From contig KN834752.1 of assembly GCA_000827265.1 (NCBI GenBank), positions 1,460,662 to 1,524,661 on the forward strand: 64,000 bases of DNA, written 5' to 3'. Of this stretch, positions 11,121-23,513 are shown piece by piece. Each line of letters opens with the position of its first letter. The first letter of the stretch is position 1. The notes beneath the pieces were generated by a model, which saw only the letters and a program-made list of their open reading frames with translations, did not search any database and was not told the origin of the DNA. Origin of the DNA: Collybiopsis luxurians FD-317 M1 (Eukaryota > Basidiomycota > Agaricomycetes > Agaricales > Omphalotaceae). The position numbers and the translations under genes were made by a program.

Positions 11121-12773
11121 GCCATGGTTCTTGATTACCTACACCATATAGACTTTGGATATGATCTGGTACTCAATTGGCTTCCCCATTAGAGTGTTCA
11201 AGATTGCTCCCTGCGTCATCCGATTTTGTCGCTTCTACTGCCTTTTTGTCGGCAATCATGTACTTCTGTTGGGACTCATACAAGTTCAACATAGGTGTAG
11301 TTGAGGGCCAGATTACTCGATCCTAATGATAGGCAGAGTCAGTATTTCACGAGTGGGAGAATGTCCTGAGGGGACCGAAAGCCGATGGCTTGCTCATCTT
11401 AAGAATCATCAACCCTTGCGAAGTAAGTGGTGCTGAAGGGGACTGGTTTCTACCTTGGTGCTGTGGAGTAGGCTAACTTTAAACTTAGGTTTGCACCAAC
11501 AGCCACACAGTGTTTGAAAGTAATAAAAGGAAGTGTACTGGGGAGATACAAAAAAAAATTGCTCCGCTAAGGCGGCAGGACATGGAGAGCCTTTAATTAC
11601 AGAATTTCTTTCGAGGTAAGTGCATTGAGTAATTATGCTTCCGAGATTAGAATAAAGCATAGTGCTCTTGGATGGAGCTCTTTGGAATTTTAACGGGGCA
11701 AAAATTCATGTCCATTCTAATGAAGATGAACATCGAAAGGGCCGAAATTGATTAGCAACATCAGGTATTGCAGGACTCTAGGAGAGAATGGATTGAATGC
11801 TGACCGAGAAGCCTTGAGCTTGATGGCCAGATGGTAAATACAATACACCATTCCTCTTCAAGGCGAGCTAAACACTTTTTCTTTAATGCACGGACATTCC
11901 AGCATCCACTTATCTGTAATCACAATTTACTAGAAAGGCACTGTCAAGTTCGTGTGTAGAGCAGGTGTAGAGTATGACTGCCGCTTTCGATCGCGTCATC
12001 CGACGCTTAAGTACCACGACATGCACACTCACTACATTTTAATTTCATGAATATACTACCCGGAACCTTCCCCGACGGTGTTGGTACATAGCGTGCTAGA
12101 TTCCGACCATGGCAATATACTACCTCTTTGACAAATGTGGATTCACTTGGAACTATGGGGCCCGGAGACTCGCATTTTGGGGCTCGAACTCCACGGTGTT
12201 CGCTCAACTGATATCACAAAGGAACTCCCTAGGACGTGCTTCACTCACCTGATGGCTACTCCAACTGATAAATGCAAACATGCACGGCACCGCGAGGACA
12301 GTAAAATTCATCCAAAACGATGTAGTTCGGTCCGAATTTGTTGGACATGGATACGTCATCCAGGTGTATCACTTTTGTCCGCTCCTGCTCAGTTCGGACC
12401 CACACGCAAGGCTCACAGCAGACGAGTCCTAGGATCAAGATTCTTCCTCGAGAATCAATACCTTTTTTTGGGAGAGTGAGTGGTCTCGGACCCTTCTCCG
12501 TGCTTCTTTGATGAGATTGAATAGTACCCATCGACTCTGTCCTCGGTTCTTCTGATTCCTTCAGGCCTTCTAATATTACGCCGCCCCTTGGTATTCACAC
12601 TGGCGAGGCAGGATTGGCTGGACTCGTTCAATATTCTCACTCAGACTCAGAAAGAATTATTCAATTGATGGAGAGAATTAGGAGCTTAAAAGCTCAAATA
12701 TCCCTCGTCTTTCTCGTTGCCACCATCGAGCTGCTTCACTGTCCGTGTCTCTAAAGGAAGCGTTCGCTTGAAA
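11121..12773. other. Long intergenic region, no gene seen
   Basis: About 1.65 kb in which all frames are short and lack domain signatures or coherent splice chains. The last few hundred bases should contain the transporter promoter. A non-coding transcript or decayed element cannot be excluded. Confidence 0.45.
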
Positions 12774-14199
12774 ATGTCGTCAGCGCTCCCTACACAATCA
12801 CTTACCCGAACTCAAATACCAAATGGTGGTTATGGTTGGGTGTGCGTCGCGGCCCAATTTTTAGTTAACGGATTTACATGGGGAGCAGTAGCTGTTAAGT
12901 CCTGAAATGCAGGATTGGGGGCTCATTTTACTGATACTATAGACGTGCAGTCATACAGCGTATACCTGGCATATTATCTTTCTCACAACATCTTCCCAGA
13001 TGCAGAACCCCTGGACTTTGCTCTTATCGGTGGTTGCAACTTCTCCATGGCCATGCTTGCCGCTCCGTTCGCGACCTTGATGACACGGCTGTATGGTGTC
13101 AAAGCGCCAATGCTCTTAGGCGTTTTCCTGTTCCCGGCCGGCTATGTGGCGGCATCGTTTGCACATAAAGCCTGGCATCTCTATCTTTCTCAGGGTGTCC
13201 TCCTCGGTCTCGGAGTAGGTTTCATCTACATTCCCGCCTCTGGTATTATTCCCCAATGGTTTACAACGAGAAGAAGCCTGGCCAATGGAATTTGCGCTGC
13301 TGGCTCCGGAATCGGTGGGCTCATTATGTGCTTTTCCACTGAAGCAATGCTTCGCGCCGTCGGCCTATCGTGGACTTTGAGGATAACGGCAATAATTGTG
13401 TTCTGTATCAACCTAGTCGCAACAATTTTGATTCGGCCCTTCAATGCAGAAGTTCAGCTACGCCCAAAGATGTTCGATTGGCACCTTTTACAAAGGTATC
13501 ATGTCAATCTACTTCTGGCATGGAGCTTCGTCATTATGTTCGGCTATATTACCCTTATGTTCTCGCTCTCCGATTATGCGCTATCGATTGGACAATCGGA
13601 TGCAGATTCAGCAACCGTAGCAGCAATTCTGAATCTTGGTGCCGCCTTGGGACGGCCAGTAATTGGTTTTGCAAGCGACCGTTGGGGCCGAATTGAGGTT
13701 GCCGGGTTGCTTACATTCGCATGTGGACTGCTTGTCTTTGTACTTTGGCTACCAACAAAAATTTATGGTGTCCTCCTTGTTTTCGCCCTATTTGGCGGCG
13801 CAATACTGGGCATTTTTTGGGCTGTGAGTAGACTCCTCTGCTGTAGTGTACCCGGAGAAGCTGACTCTCGATGGGACTATTCAGGTGATTGCACCTGTAG
13901 CGGCTGATATAGTTGACCTTCAAGACGTGCAATCCCTCCTTTCTATAAGTTTTCTGTCCGTTGTTCTTCCTTGTACTTGTAAGTTTATTTCTCTTGCATA
14001 CATATTTATCCAAACTGACATCCACCTAGTTGCCGAAGTCATAGCTCTGAAATTAAGAAGACCTGATGCAGAAAGATCATACTTGTACCCTCAGATCTTT
14101 GCCGGCGTTTCTTATCTGGTCGGCGCTGTGATCATCCTCGAATTATGGCGATCTGTAAGAAAATCAAAGTCTCATCAGTACGAGAAGAGCAGCGTGTAA
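12774..14199 (+). CDS. MFS transporter, monocarboxylate (MCT) type
   Basis: Exons 12774..12893, 12951..13823, 13885..13978 and 14030..14199 give 418 residues. NGGYGWVCVAAQFLVNGFTWG before the first helix corresponds to the [D/N]GG[W/Y]GW start signature of the MCT family. About twelve hydrophobic helices follow, with a charged loop, RPKMFDWHLLQRYHV, between the two halves. ALGRPVIGFASDRWGR is the typical MFS loop 8-9 motif. Members move monocarboxylates, riboflavin or metabolites across membranes with protons. The substrate here is unknown. Its position after the bZIP gene makes it a candidate exporter or importer for the flavoprotein-methyltransferase group, but the 1.65 kb gap before it weakens that link. 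The ATG at 12774 directly precedes the family N-terminus. Confidence 0.9.
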
Positions 14200-14770
14200 G
14201 GGCAATAGGTGCTTGACTTACAGTAAAACCTGTTGGCTAGCCAGTAGAGTTTTTTTCGAGGCATTGGCTTAAAGGCTGAGATAGAGGCTCCCTGGCTGGT
14301 AGAGTAGGGAGCAGGGCAATTTTAAGGGATTCATCAGTCTTGACCTTATGTACTGATGTACAACTCTGGTCGAGCACACCGAGTGCAGTGTCCCCTGATA
14401 TAAAGTAAAATCTCCAGTTTATGATTAATTACAACGAAAAACTAGATCGAACTCGAATTTCTTCCCTCTGAGTCTGAATCTTCACCGGAAATTGCGTATG
14501 TCCGAGACTGGGCTGATTCAGTAAGAATTGGGAACTCGGAGAAAGGAAACGACACGACAAGAGTACCCTAAAGGAGCCAGTAGCCTCGAAGAGCCAGACA
14601 AAACGTTTACTTTGACCGGAGGCGCGGAAATTAAGGAAATTGGGGATGAAGCATCGGCGAAGCTGAGCTTACGTTAACACGGCGACGCGTCCTTCGGCAT
14701 TCCGGCAAGCGTGTCGGAGTTCACGCGGTCGGTCAACCTCTCCTTCCTCCAAATCTCCTTCCTACTGCAA
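14200..14770. other. Intergenic, no gene seen
   Basis: About 570 bases holding the transporter 3' flank and the protease promoter. No repeat or RNA gene is recognised. Confidence 0.45.
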
Positions 14771-16159
14771 ATGCTCAGGCATTTTTGGGGTCGCACTTTT
14801 CAACAATCATGGCGACGTAACTTGGGCTTAAAACAGTCTCATTCATTTTTTCATTCCTCCGGAATTCGCCCAGCTCGATATGTTCGATTCTCTTCACCGA
14901 ATTCACCGAATGTTGGTAGCGGGGGAAATGGAGGGCGGAGGGGAGGCGGGAATGGGTTCTTCGATGATAGGACCTGGCCAATTAAAGTTGGTGCCGGGCT
15001 TGCTGGTGCAGGAGTGATTTATTATGTTTCTTGGTCGGTCAACCCACCTTGTATCAGAGTATGAAAATTCATCAAGTTATTAAACAGTTTAGAACAAGTT
15101 CCTGAAACAGGGCGATGGAGGTTTATAGCTGTCTCACCTCAAAGCGAAGCGGAGATTGGACAACTAGCGCTTCAACAAACATTGGCTGAATTCAAAGGGC
15201 GAATTTTACCCGGAGACCACCCGCTGACAATGCATGTGAAAAAGGTGGTTCAGAGCGTACTAGACGCGTCTCAGCTTGGGGTGGTGCAGGGGTACACGCA
15301 GCCGCAGATGATGTCTAGATATGATTTTGCTAGCGACGTGGACAGCGACGGTGGTAGCAGTTCGTCTTCTTCGGCAAAGTCTGCGCATTCTGCCATTGCG
15401 TCGCCGAATAAGGAGTGGAATGTGCTTGTGGTTGATGAGAGGAAGATTGTAAATGCTGCTGCGACGCCGGGAACTGTGATTGTTTTTACGGGGATATTGC
15501 CGGTATGCAAAGATGAGCAGGGGTTGGCTGCCGTTTTGTCGCATGGTATGTATGAGTTTCCGATTGCTTATTTGACGTTAATGGTATCTCTTTCCTGTAG
15601 AAATCGGACATGTTGTTGCGCGCCATACGGCGGAACGACTCTCCTCACAGTCGGTTTACATAGCTCTTGGACTATTCCTAGCGCTTCTGGGGATAGATTT
15701 TGGAATAAGCGCGTTGATCAATAAGATACTGTTGGAACTTCCGAATTCAAGGACACAGGAAAGGGAAGCTGATCTAATTGGACTGCGGCTCATGTCCAAA
15801 GCTTGTTATAACCCTGCTGCTGCGCCGGAGTACGTTTTCACCGCGTAACTCTTTCGCGCCTTACTGATCCATCTATCTAAAGAATGTTTGCGCGTTTAGG
15901 TCAATTGGAGGCCAAGTTCCGCTCTCCGGAGTTTTTCAATACCCATCCGTCGTCGCAGTCCAGGGTGATGGACCTTGAACAGCGGTTGGGGGAAGCTTAT
16001 TCGATTCTCGCGGCGAACCCGATGTGCGCCGGGGTTCAGGAGCAGATGCAGGCGTTTAAGGAGAGTGCGAGAATGAGGAATGTGTTTGATTTGGGTGTTG
16101 GGCATGTTCATGACCATGGTCGTGATCCTGACGCTGGGGAGGAAGATGTTTGGAGGTAG
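14771..16159 (+). CDS. OMA1: OMA1-like mitochondrial M48 metallopeptidase
   Basis: Exons 14771..15033, 15088..15545, 15601..15829 and 15883..16159 encode 408 residues. The N-terminus is rich in Arg and Ser with few acidic residues, as expected of a mitochondrial targeting sequence. A glycine-rich stretch and one membrane segment (GAGLAGAGVIYYVSC) follow. The zinc site HEIGHVVARH matches HExxH, with the third ligand in READLIGL. The late THPSSQSR motif is also characteristic of OMA1. In yeast and animals OMA1 acts in the inner membrane in protein quality control and in stress-activated cleavage of the fusion dynamin. An extra Ser-rich insertion (around residues 190-205) is unlike the short animal form. 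The ATG at 14771 is the first one giving a presequence. The family call is firm. Confidence 0.94.
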
Positions 16160-16658
16160 TTATGTTAGTATGTAATCCCGCTCATTGTATACGTATCTAG
16201 AAATACGCTAGTGCGAAACTCCGTTGTAACTGATTGATAGATATTAATGATACTGTTTGATGATCTGCCGACCGAAAGCGATGCGCCGAATCCTATGCTG
16301 TTAATTGGCTTGATGATCATCTTCCACCTTTAAATCCTAGCAAAAGGTCTCTAGCAGCCCAGTTGCATTCTAAACACTGAGAAAATGGAGGAAAATAATT
16401 CGTACGTGGATTACTTTTTTACTTTCTTGCCGTTTCTGAATTTATTTATGTCAGAATATGGCGTGTTTCCAGTAAGATTCAGAACCTTGAATAGATCGCC
16501 GTCATTATTTCTAACCCTGTTCGCAGTCCTTCGAAGCAATAACCTGCACCTACTCCACCGAAAAAGTACTAACACATGGAAACCACTCGTCTGCGTCTCT
16601 GTCGATCACCACCTCGGTCAAAACCATTGTGCCATCCACGAAAGACCACTCGGAAAAG

Positions 16659-18948
16659 ATGGCCAGAACCCAAATTCCAAAGATTGGCTGGAACTGTGCG
16701 TAGTATACTCTATACATGTTTATTGGGTTCGTACTCGTACTCATTGTTTGACAACAGCTCAAATCCCCATGCGAGAACGAGGCTACTATTCGAGGTCATA
16801 CACACTCCCCAAGCTAGCAAGAAGAAGGCCCGGAGGCAAAATAGGACTGTGTTGGGTTCTTGCGTGTATGAGATGGGTGAATTAGTTAAGATGGCTAGGG
16901 AACAGGGACATACTTCGAGTAAGGGTTTCGTTCGAGCTTTTGCAGGCCAGCTACTTATTTGATCTTTATCCACAGAACAATGTCACATCACTCTATGCCT
17001 TACTCCTTCTGGTGCTGTAACTCGAACGAAACGCTCGCAACGTGCGAGGAAAGACAGTTCGTCCAGTTCGGCCTCTGAGAAAAGTCCCTACAAGACTGGT
17101 CCTACGGGTCCCTCGTTGCACGTCAAGCTTGTCCCGCCAAAGGACTCTCCTCTGACGCTTGCCGGAGAAGTTGGTGGACCTGGACTTCCCACTTGCGATG
17201 AAGAGGAGGAAGAGGAAGAGGAAGGGTGGGTAGGAAGTGATCAAGGTGACGACGCTGAATCAAGCTCAACGTCTTCGCAAACTCTTAATGATGAGGGCAC
17301 CACTCTTCCTCCTACTCAACCTCCTTCTGCCGAATCAACACTCAGAAGACGTCGTCGCGTCCGTCGACCCGTTCCAAAAGGGTATGCGTGTAACTCTGAC
17401 GATGAAGTTCCTGAAGAGTGGGAATCAGTGTCGGAGACAGACACCGGTTCTGAACAAGGAGAAGAAGAAGAGCCCTCGTTCTTCGATGACAGCGTCGTCA
17501 TCAGTGTGGAAGAAGAGAGTGGCGAGGAGCAAAAGGACTCGAGTTGGTCCCCTTGGCCTTGGGTCGACCATGTCGCTCCGATTCTAGGGATGTTCGGCAT
17601 GTCCCAGCCAGGTATCCTGCCTAGCTACTCGGATCTGGATGAAGGAAACAAGAACGCGATGGTAGAGTTCCAGAGCGAGGGCAACGGTTGGGAAATAGAG
17701 TGGGAGTGGTGGGAACGCATTCTCTGTAAATTCACGGTCTACAAGGAGCTCAGGATTGCTGAAACCGAACAGTACATATCTGCTCGTCGTTCTTCAACCA
17801 GTCCGGAGTCGGTGTTGCCGCCAGGTGATGATGCGAAGTTTAGGACATTGAGATATGAACGTGTTCACCAGCAATTGCAAACCGAGTGGAACTACGTAGG
17901 TGTACTGCTGGTTGCGCTGGCTGGGTTAGTCTCTTTGTTTTCCTGCCTGCTGTTTTATGCTCACACCACCTCCTTATAGCGTCGATGCTGCTACTTTCGC
18001 TATATCTCCATCTTCTGCCGACTCTGAAATCAAAACCACCTCGGAAGCTTTTTCCGACACTATGCTTTCGGAATCACTGTTCCCCATAAACGCGCTTGCT
18101 CGGTCGGCAGTGAGCATGAGTATCATAGCAACGGCGCTGGGGTTGCTTTTCGTCACCTGGTTCTTGCTGTATTATGGCTGGGTAGATTTTGAGACTTTTT
18201 TCGTGAGTGCATTATAGCCGGCGACTTGTTTGTAGAGCACAATACTAACGTACCACTGTTTCTATTACAGAATCGCGCTCACCCGTCTTCATCTTTCTCT
18301 ACACCTTCTTCATCACCCTACTCCTCTCGAATTACCTCCTATTCCGACGTCGTTTCCTCATCCGCATCCACACCGTCATTCTCGTCCTCGTCCTCTTCCC
18401 AACCTCCTCGATCCCCACCGCAATCCCAAACCCAAACCCACCCCCAATCTACACAATCCTGGGGCTACTTTGCCCTCTCCGCACGTATCCCAGCCCTCTG
18501 CATGCTTCTCTCCGTCCTGTTCATCGTCCTCTTCCTCCTCATCGTCGCGCGTGACGCCGCGCCCCCCGCAGGCCTTTGGTTCCTCGGTGTCCTCGTGGGT
18601 ATGGGGATGTGGATGCAGTATGTTGTGAGGCTCGCGAGGGTGTTTGGGAGGGGGGTGAGGTGTTTGGTTTTGGGTGTGGGGAGTGTTGGGAGTAGGGTTT
18701 GGGCGGGTGTTAGTGGTGGTTTGGGTCGGTTAGTGAGAGTGGGCGGTGGGGGTGGTGCAGCTGCTAGTGGTGGAGAGGGAGCTGCAGTCGCAGCAGCGGG
18801 AGGCAGTGGCGGTGATAAAAGGGATATCTCGGAGGTGGAAGCTAGCGCCGGTGCGAATGGGCGCGGAGCTGGACGGGGACGGTCGGAGAGTCGAGGGAAC
18901 CATGGAGTAACAAAACCGATACCCGCAAAAACAAAAATACGAGCATAA
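16659..18948 (+). CDS. Basidiomycete membrane protein with about four transmembrane segments, function unknown
   Basis: Five exons join in frame: 16659..16699, 16758..16918, 16976..17924, 17980..18202 and 18271..18948, giving 683 residues. The first part is basic (SKKKARRQNR, RTKRSQRARK). A long acidic, Glu-rich region follows, with RRRRRVRRPVPKGY inside it. A tryptophan-rich block, WEIEWEWWERI, precedes the first hydrophobic segment, VGVLLVALAG. Two further strong segments are IIATALGLLFVTWFLLYYGW and ALCMLLSVLFIVLFLLIVA, and a fourth is LWFLGVLVGMGMW. The tail is Gly/Ala-rich. No family is recognised; it looks like a conserved agaricomycete membrane protein of the ER or vacuole, which is a guess. 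The start is uncertain: ATG 16659 has a good context, but exons reaching back to an ATG at 16385 are also possible. Confidence 0.7.
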
Positions 18949-19321
18949 CGCTCGCTTCTCGGATGGCTGGATGTATATTAGGGGGGGGGTTGGTCTTGTA
19001 ATTACCATTCATATTGTATACTCTCACATTGTATTTGGATACCTTTTTTTCCAAGACAATTACATAATAACAGTTCCAAGAAAATTCAAATTGCTACTAC
19101 CACACTACATCGCATCGCATCGCAATACATCGCAAACAAGTAATACACCAACTAGAAAACTAGCCAAACCTAAACAATGCCAACTCGGTAGTAATACAAA
19201 TGCAGAAAGTTCCAAGAAATACAACACGGACCCGTGCCATATCGCAACGAATCTTAAACCCATCTTTAAAGCACGCAACCATTCTAAATCCGGATTCCCA
19301 ATAAAAATCTGCCTCAGAACA

Positions 19322-21938
19322 TTAATCATCGTCATCTTCCCCATAGTCCTCCCAAGCCTCGCTTAATCCCCCCAAACTTGAATTCGCTGTCCCAGAACCC
19401 CTGGCGGCAGCCGCATAGTTAAAATCATTAGGATCAATTTCCTCGTCCAGATGTGCCTGCGCCTGCCTTTCCCTTTGCTCCCTCTCCTGTTCTTCTCTCC
19501 GAAGTTTTCGCAATTCCTCTTCTTCCTCCCTCTGAGCTGCCCGCCGTCCGGACGCACTGGATTTCTGGTCATCGACTGAATCTCCGTCCATGAGTCTCCC
19601 AAAGATTGCGAGCATGAGTCTGCGTAGAGAAAAAAGGTTGGAGGAAAAAGATGGATTAGTATGACTCCTGCGGATAAAGGGAAACCAGGAAAACCAATAC
19701 GCACTCTGCGTCCCATCCAGCACTATATTCTGTTTCCTCTAGTTGGCCATGGAGCTGAACTCCGCCGAAACCTTTCTGTAACTCTCGAGCAATATCCTGT
19801 ACGTGCTGGGCACCAATAGCAGCACCAGTGGAGACGGTGAAAAGAGTTTGGAGGTCGAGGGCGTGGATGTGGATTTTGGTGCTTGCAGGAGATTGTTGTG
19901 GGTTTGGCTTCGTATCCTTGTCCTCTTCTTTCTTCATTTTGCGATGAAGAGAAGAAGAACTGACTTCGCCATCTTCTATTTCGTCTTCCTCGGAAGTGGT
20001 GTCATAGACACCTTCCTCGTCGTCGTCTCGTTGTTCTCTATGACCATCGTGCATCTTTTGACGTTTCGCAGCTCGCAGCTCATCTTCCCGCTGCTCTCGT
20101 TTCACAGCTCGCGGGTCATCGTCCCTCTGCTCTCGTTTCACCCCGACATTGGGTCCGCCATTACCGGAAAAAGATGAAAGGTATTCGCTTTGGTTTCGAC
20201 CGTTGGACTGGAAGTCGTTGGACGAGAGAGATGAGTATGAGCCGGGCGCGCGACGACCGGAGAAAGTCAACGACGAAGAAGAGGACGCATAGTTTCCGTT
20301 TGTGTGATTAGAGTATCCGTCTGACCCATAACGATTGGGAGAGTAGTTTCGGTCTCGCGGGTCTCTTCGGTAATTCCCATTTGCGTATCGGCTGGAGCCA
20401 GGGAATCTGTGAGGATCGTAGTCAGAATAAGAATCCTGAATGTCAAGACAAGGAAAGTGAGCAAAGGAAGACAGGGAGATAAATTAAATACCTACATCTC
20501 GAAGCAGCGCTCTCAACTCGGACTGTACTTCAGTACCATAGGAATATGTCCATTTTCTTGACTCCTGCCCTGAACCATCTGCGCTTCCGCCAGCCTCGTC
20601 GAATGAGTCCAATCCAGAACTGCCCTTCAAGAGGTTGACACCAAGATCAAGAAACAGGGCACGGAATCTCGGTTCATCGTGTACCAGAAGGAAAAGATGC
20701 TCAACCTCGGAATCGTTTGCAATTTTCGAAGAGTTCTCTGAACGCGGTTTGAGCTGCAACAGATTGTCAATGAGCCGCTCCCCAACCAGTGAACTCTTCA
20801 TCGGTTCCTTGATCGTCTTTGGATACTCCTTACTCTTCATCCTCGGCTGAGTCTTGTAAGAATTCCATCCAAATTCAACCTGCGACCCAGCACTATCACC
20901 CTCATTCAAGACTTGGAGATCATTAAAACCATCCCTAGTCCTCGCCCACGCAACTTGGAGAACATCCGGACTCCGTTCCCTGTTCTCCAACTGCCGGTTT
21001 AAATCTTGAGCCCAGAGCGTGTACGCGAACGCGGCTAGATGAACGCCACGACCAGCGAGTATGAGGTTGATGTTTTGCCTTAGGGCAAATTGGACATAAG
21101 GTGGGTACAGATCATTCGGGGAATGAGTGGGAGGAGGAGGCGGGATCAATCTTTGACCGTACACGATCTGTCGGAGTACGCGTACATTCTCAAACAGACC
21201 ACGCCTGAGGCCTTCAGGTTCTTCTCCACCAATTGGGTCAATAGAAGCCAAGGCATAGGCCTTGTTGGCTTGAGACGTGTCGCGGTCCAAGGACCTCCCC
21301 TTGAGTGGCTTGGGCTCAAGAACACGTAATTTGGCCGCCAGTTCCTCGCTATCGATAAACTCGACAGGTGCGAGTGATTCAAACCTAGATGAATCTATTT
21401 CTTCATGAGGCCGAGGTCGGGGAAGGCTATATGCTGAGCAAATGCGGGATACTTGATCCCAAGTGAGAAGAAGGACCGAAGCGCCGGATCTGAGGATACC
21501 CAGGGTGAGTTTGATTCCATCCTCCTCCTCCAAGTTGTCAACATAATCCTCAGACTTGGACTTGTACTCGGACTTGGATTTGAATGAGTTGGTCAAGGCA
21601 TTGAACACCTTCTCTGCATTCTTCTTATGGTCGTTGAATTTCTTACTAGCCTTACTCAAATTGTCATCCCTAAAGAGCCAAAGAGATAAAAGAGTCGACG
21701 GAAAAGAGAAAAAAAGAACGGTTAGATTCTAGACGAACTAATGGAGAAGATTATACAGAGCCTCGGAGAAAGAGCTTGTGCTACGTAGCGTCAGAAAATA
21801 AGCAGCTGGCGAAAAATCGTACTATCTCCGATCCACAGTTCGTACCGATGCAATACCAGACTCCATTTTGAGAAAACAGATTATAACTCACCATCGAGGT
21901 CGATTCGGATTCCAGCCCCCCAGCTGAAAATACTTCAT
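19322..21938 (-). CDS. Conserved hypothetical protein, 749 residues, helical N-terminus and disordered charged C-terminus
   Basis: Four exons join exactly in frame: 21938..21892, 21669..20496, 20435..19705 and 19619..19322. The first is a 47-base leader (MKYFQLGGWNPNRPRW) followed by a 222-base intron, long for this window. Residues about 17-400 are helical with a Lys-rich start and HLAAFAYTLWAQDLNRQ in the middle. From about residue 405 the protein is Ser/Tyr/Asn-rich, then carries repeated KREQRDD-like units around residues 480-520 and an acidic stretch. A second folded piece, HIHALDLQTLFTVSTGAA, precedes a Glu/Arg coiled coil and the acidic terminus GEDDDD. No domain is recognised. The charge pattern suggests a nuclear or scaffold role, which is speculation. 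The gene model is well supported by frame and splice sites. Confidence 0.75.
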
Positions 21939-22679
21939 GGGGGAGTTAAATATAGAGGTTTATTTCTTTACGGTAAGTAGAAATCGATGAATAGTCCGCT
22001 ACAGCAGAGAAGCTTGAGCTCCTAGCAGCTAGAACCTTTTTGAATGGGGTGTAGGCGCCAGATTCCGGAGGGTTTCCCAATCTACGCTTGAGCTATAACT
22101 AGAAGGAGACAGATTGGAATCAGCATCCACTGAATGAACATGTTCAAAAGACCAGGATAGCTTACCGAGTACACGGTTGCCCACTGGGTGAAGATGGGAG
22201 GAAAGAAAGAAGACAGGAAGCTTCATCAGAATCATCAACTTCTTAAACTTTGTAACGTGGTCCGCCGCGTCCCTTCACGTGTAATAAGCGCCGAGACGCG
22301 TTCTCGTCGCGTACCGCTGCTCAGGCTCAAGACTACCCTTGCATGCTTTCCAGACATTCGGAACTTCGCAAATGTATCGCGGCTTTGGTTCTTTACCAGA
22401 AGCGAATAGGGCGAAACGGTGTCTTTACCCAGACAATGGATGCTTCAGATTAGGCCTAGGTTCAAGTTACGCGCTGAACAATCCATCCAAACCTAGACAG
22501 TTAAGAATGAATCCAATAGACCCGAAAACTACGATACTGTACATATGAAAAAAATCCCTAGAATACAGTAACTAACTTGATTCTACACGCGTACACAAGA
22601 GTAATGATAGCAAAAAGGCATTCAGTTAAAATAGAACGAGACGTCAACGTTTCAACGTGGGAGCATGAAGACATATCTG
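21939..22679. other. Intergenic, no gene seen
   Basis: About 740 bases between two minus-strand genes. It contains only short frames without recognisable content. It includes the promoter of the 749-residue gene. Confidence 0.45.
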
Positions 22680-23513
22680 TCATGAGGGTAGTGTTCCATC
22701 AGGTATATGGGTATTGTTGTCCCAATTTTGAGAGGCAATACCAATCTCCAGAGTTTTCAGATGATCCTCGTCCGTATTTTTATCGTCCTCCGAGAAGTCT
22801 CCTGGTGGACGAGGCATAGCTATTACCACAGCTACCTGCATCAGAGTTATTTCGTCTTCAATGGTTTTCGGTGTGGAGCTTCCCTTCCCTTTTCCCTTGT
22901 CATTTCCTTGATTGACATGAACCGGAATGACTCGGGAGGGTGCCCAGGTGGGAAGAGACAAGCCGTGAATGGCATAAGGGTTTGAAGAGGGTCTTCGTAT
23001 AGGAGGTGGAGGGGGTTCGAGCGGAAGAAGAGGTCGGCTAATAGTAATAGTCACTTTTGAAGCGGTTAAAGGCTGCGAAATGAGCAATGTAGAAGAGAGC
23101 GTCAACAAGTACGAACGAACGACATGAAGAACGGCGCATACCTGTATTGATACCCATAAGTTATTGTTACCTCCTTTCCCGAACTTAGGTTCAAAAAAGG
23201 TGGGAGTTTGAGCAACCGGTCCTTCGTTTCCAAGATTTGCGTCGGATCCCCAGTCTCCCCATTCAAACAAAGCCCTCCGGCGCGCTAACCTTCTGCGCGT
23301 ATTAAACCCGCAACAGATGAATATGGAAAGGAGAACGATGAATGTGACGAGAAAGCCAAAAAAGTAATTGGCTCCTTTAGATGTGAAGCCGGGACCACCG
23401 CCGCCATTGGAAGAGGAGGAAGAAGAAGAAGCAGCCGAAGAGGATGTGGAAGAAGGTTCGGTGCTTGTTGTGGAGGGAAGCGGAGAGGAACTAGAAGAGA
23501 AACCTAACGCCAT
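22680..23513 (-). CDS. Single-pass membrane protein with Ser-rich outer region, function unknown
   Basis: Two exons, 23513..23142 and 23072..22680, encode 254 residues. The 69-base intron is a multiple of three, has no stop and is bounded by CAG/GTATGC and TTTCGCAG, so an unspliced reading would stay open. The N-terminal 50 residues are almost entirely Ser/Thr/Pro and may be O-glycosylated. The membrane segment is YFFGFLVTFIVLLSIFICCGF, followed at once by TRRRLARRR, which predicts a cytoplasmic C-terminus. The cytoplasmic part has a Pro-rich LEPPPPPIRRPSS stretch and a likely short conserved EDEITLMQVAVVIAMPRPP block. Similar architecture is common in basidiomycete one-pass proteins of unknown role. 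The ATG at 23513 is the first methionine before the Ser-rich stretch. Confidence 0.75.
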   Translation of the reverse strand: MALGFSSSSSPLPSTTSTEPSSTSSSAASSSSSSSNGGGGPGFTSKGANYFFGFLVTFIVLLSIFICCGFNTRRRLARRRALFEWGDWGSDANLGNEGPVAQTPTFFEPKFGKGGNNNLWVSIQVCAVLHVVRSYLLTLSSTLLISQPLTASKVTITISRPLLPLEPPPPPIRRPSSNPYAIHGLSLPTWAPSRVIPVHVNQGNDKGKGKGSSTPKTIEDEITLMQVAVVIAMPRPPGDFSEDDKNTDEDHLKTLEIGIASQNWDNNTHIPDGTLPS

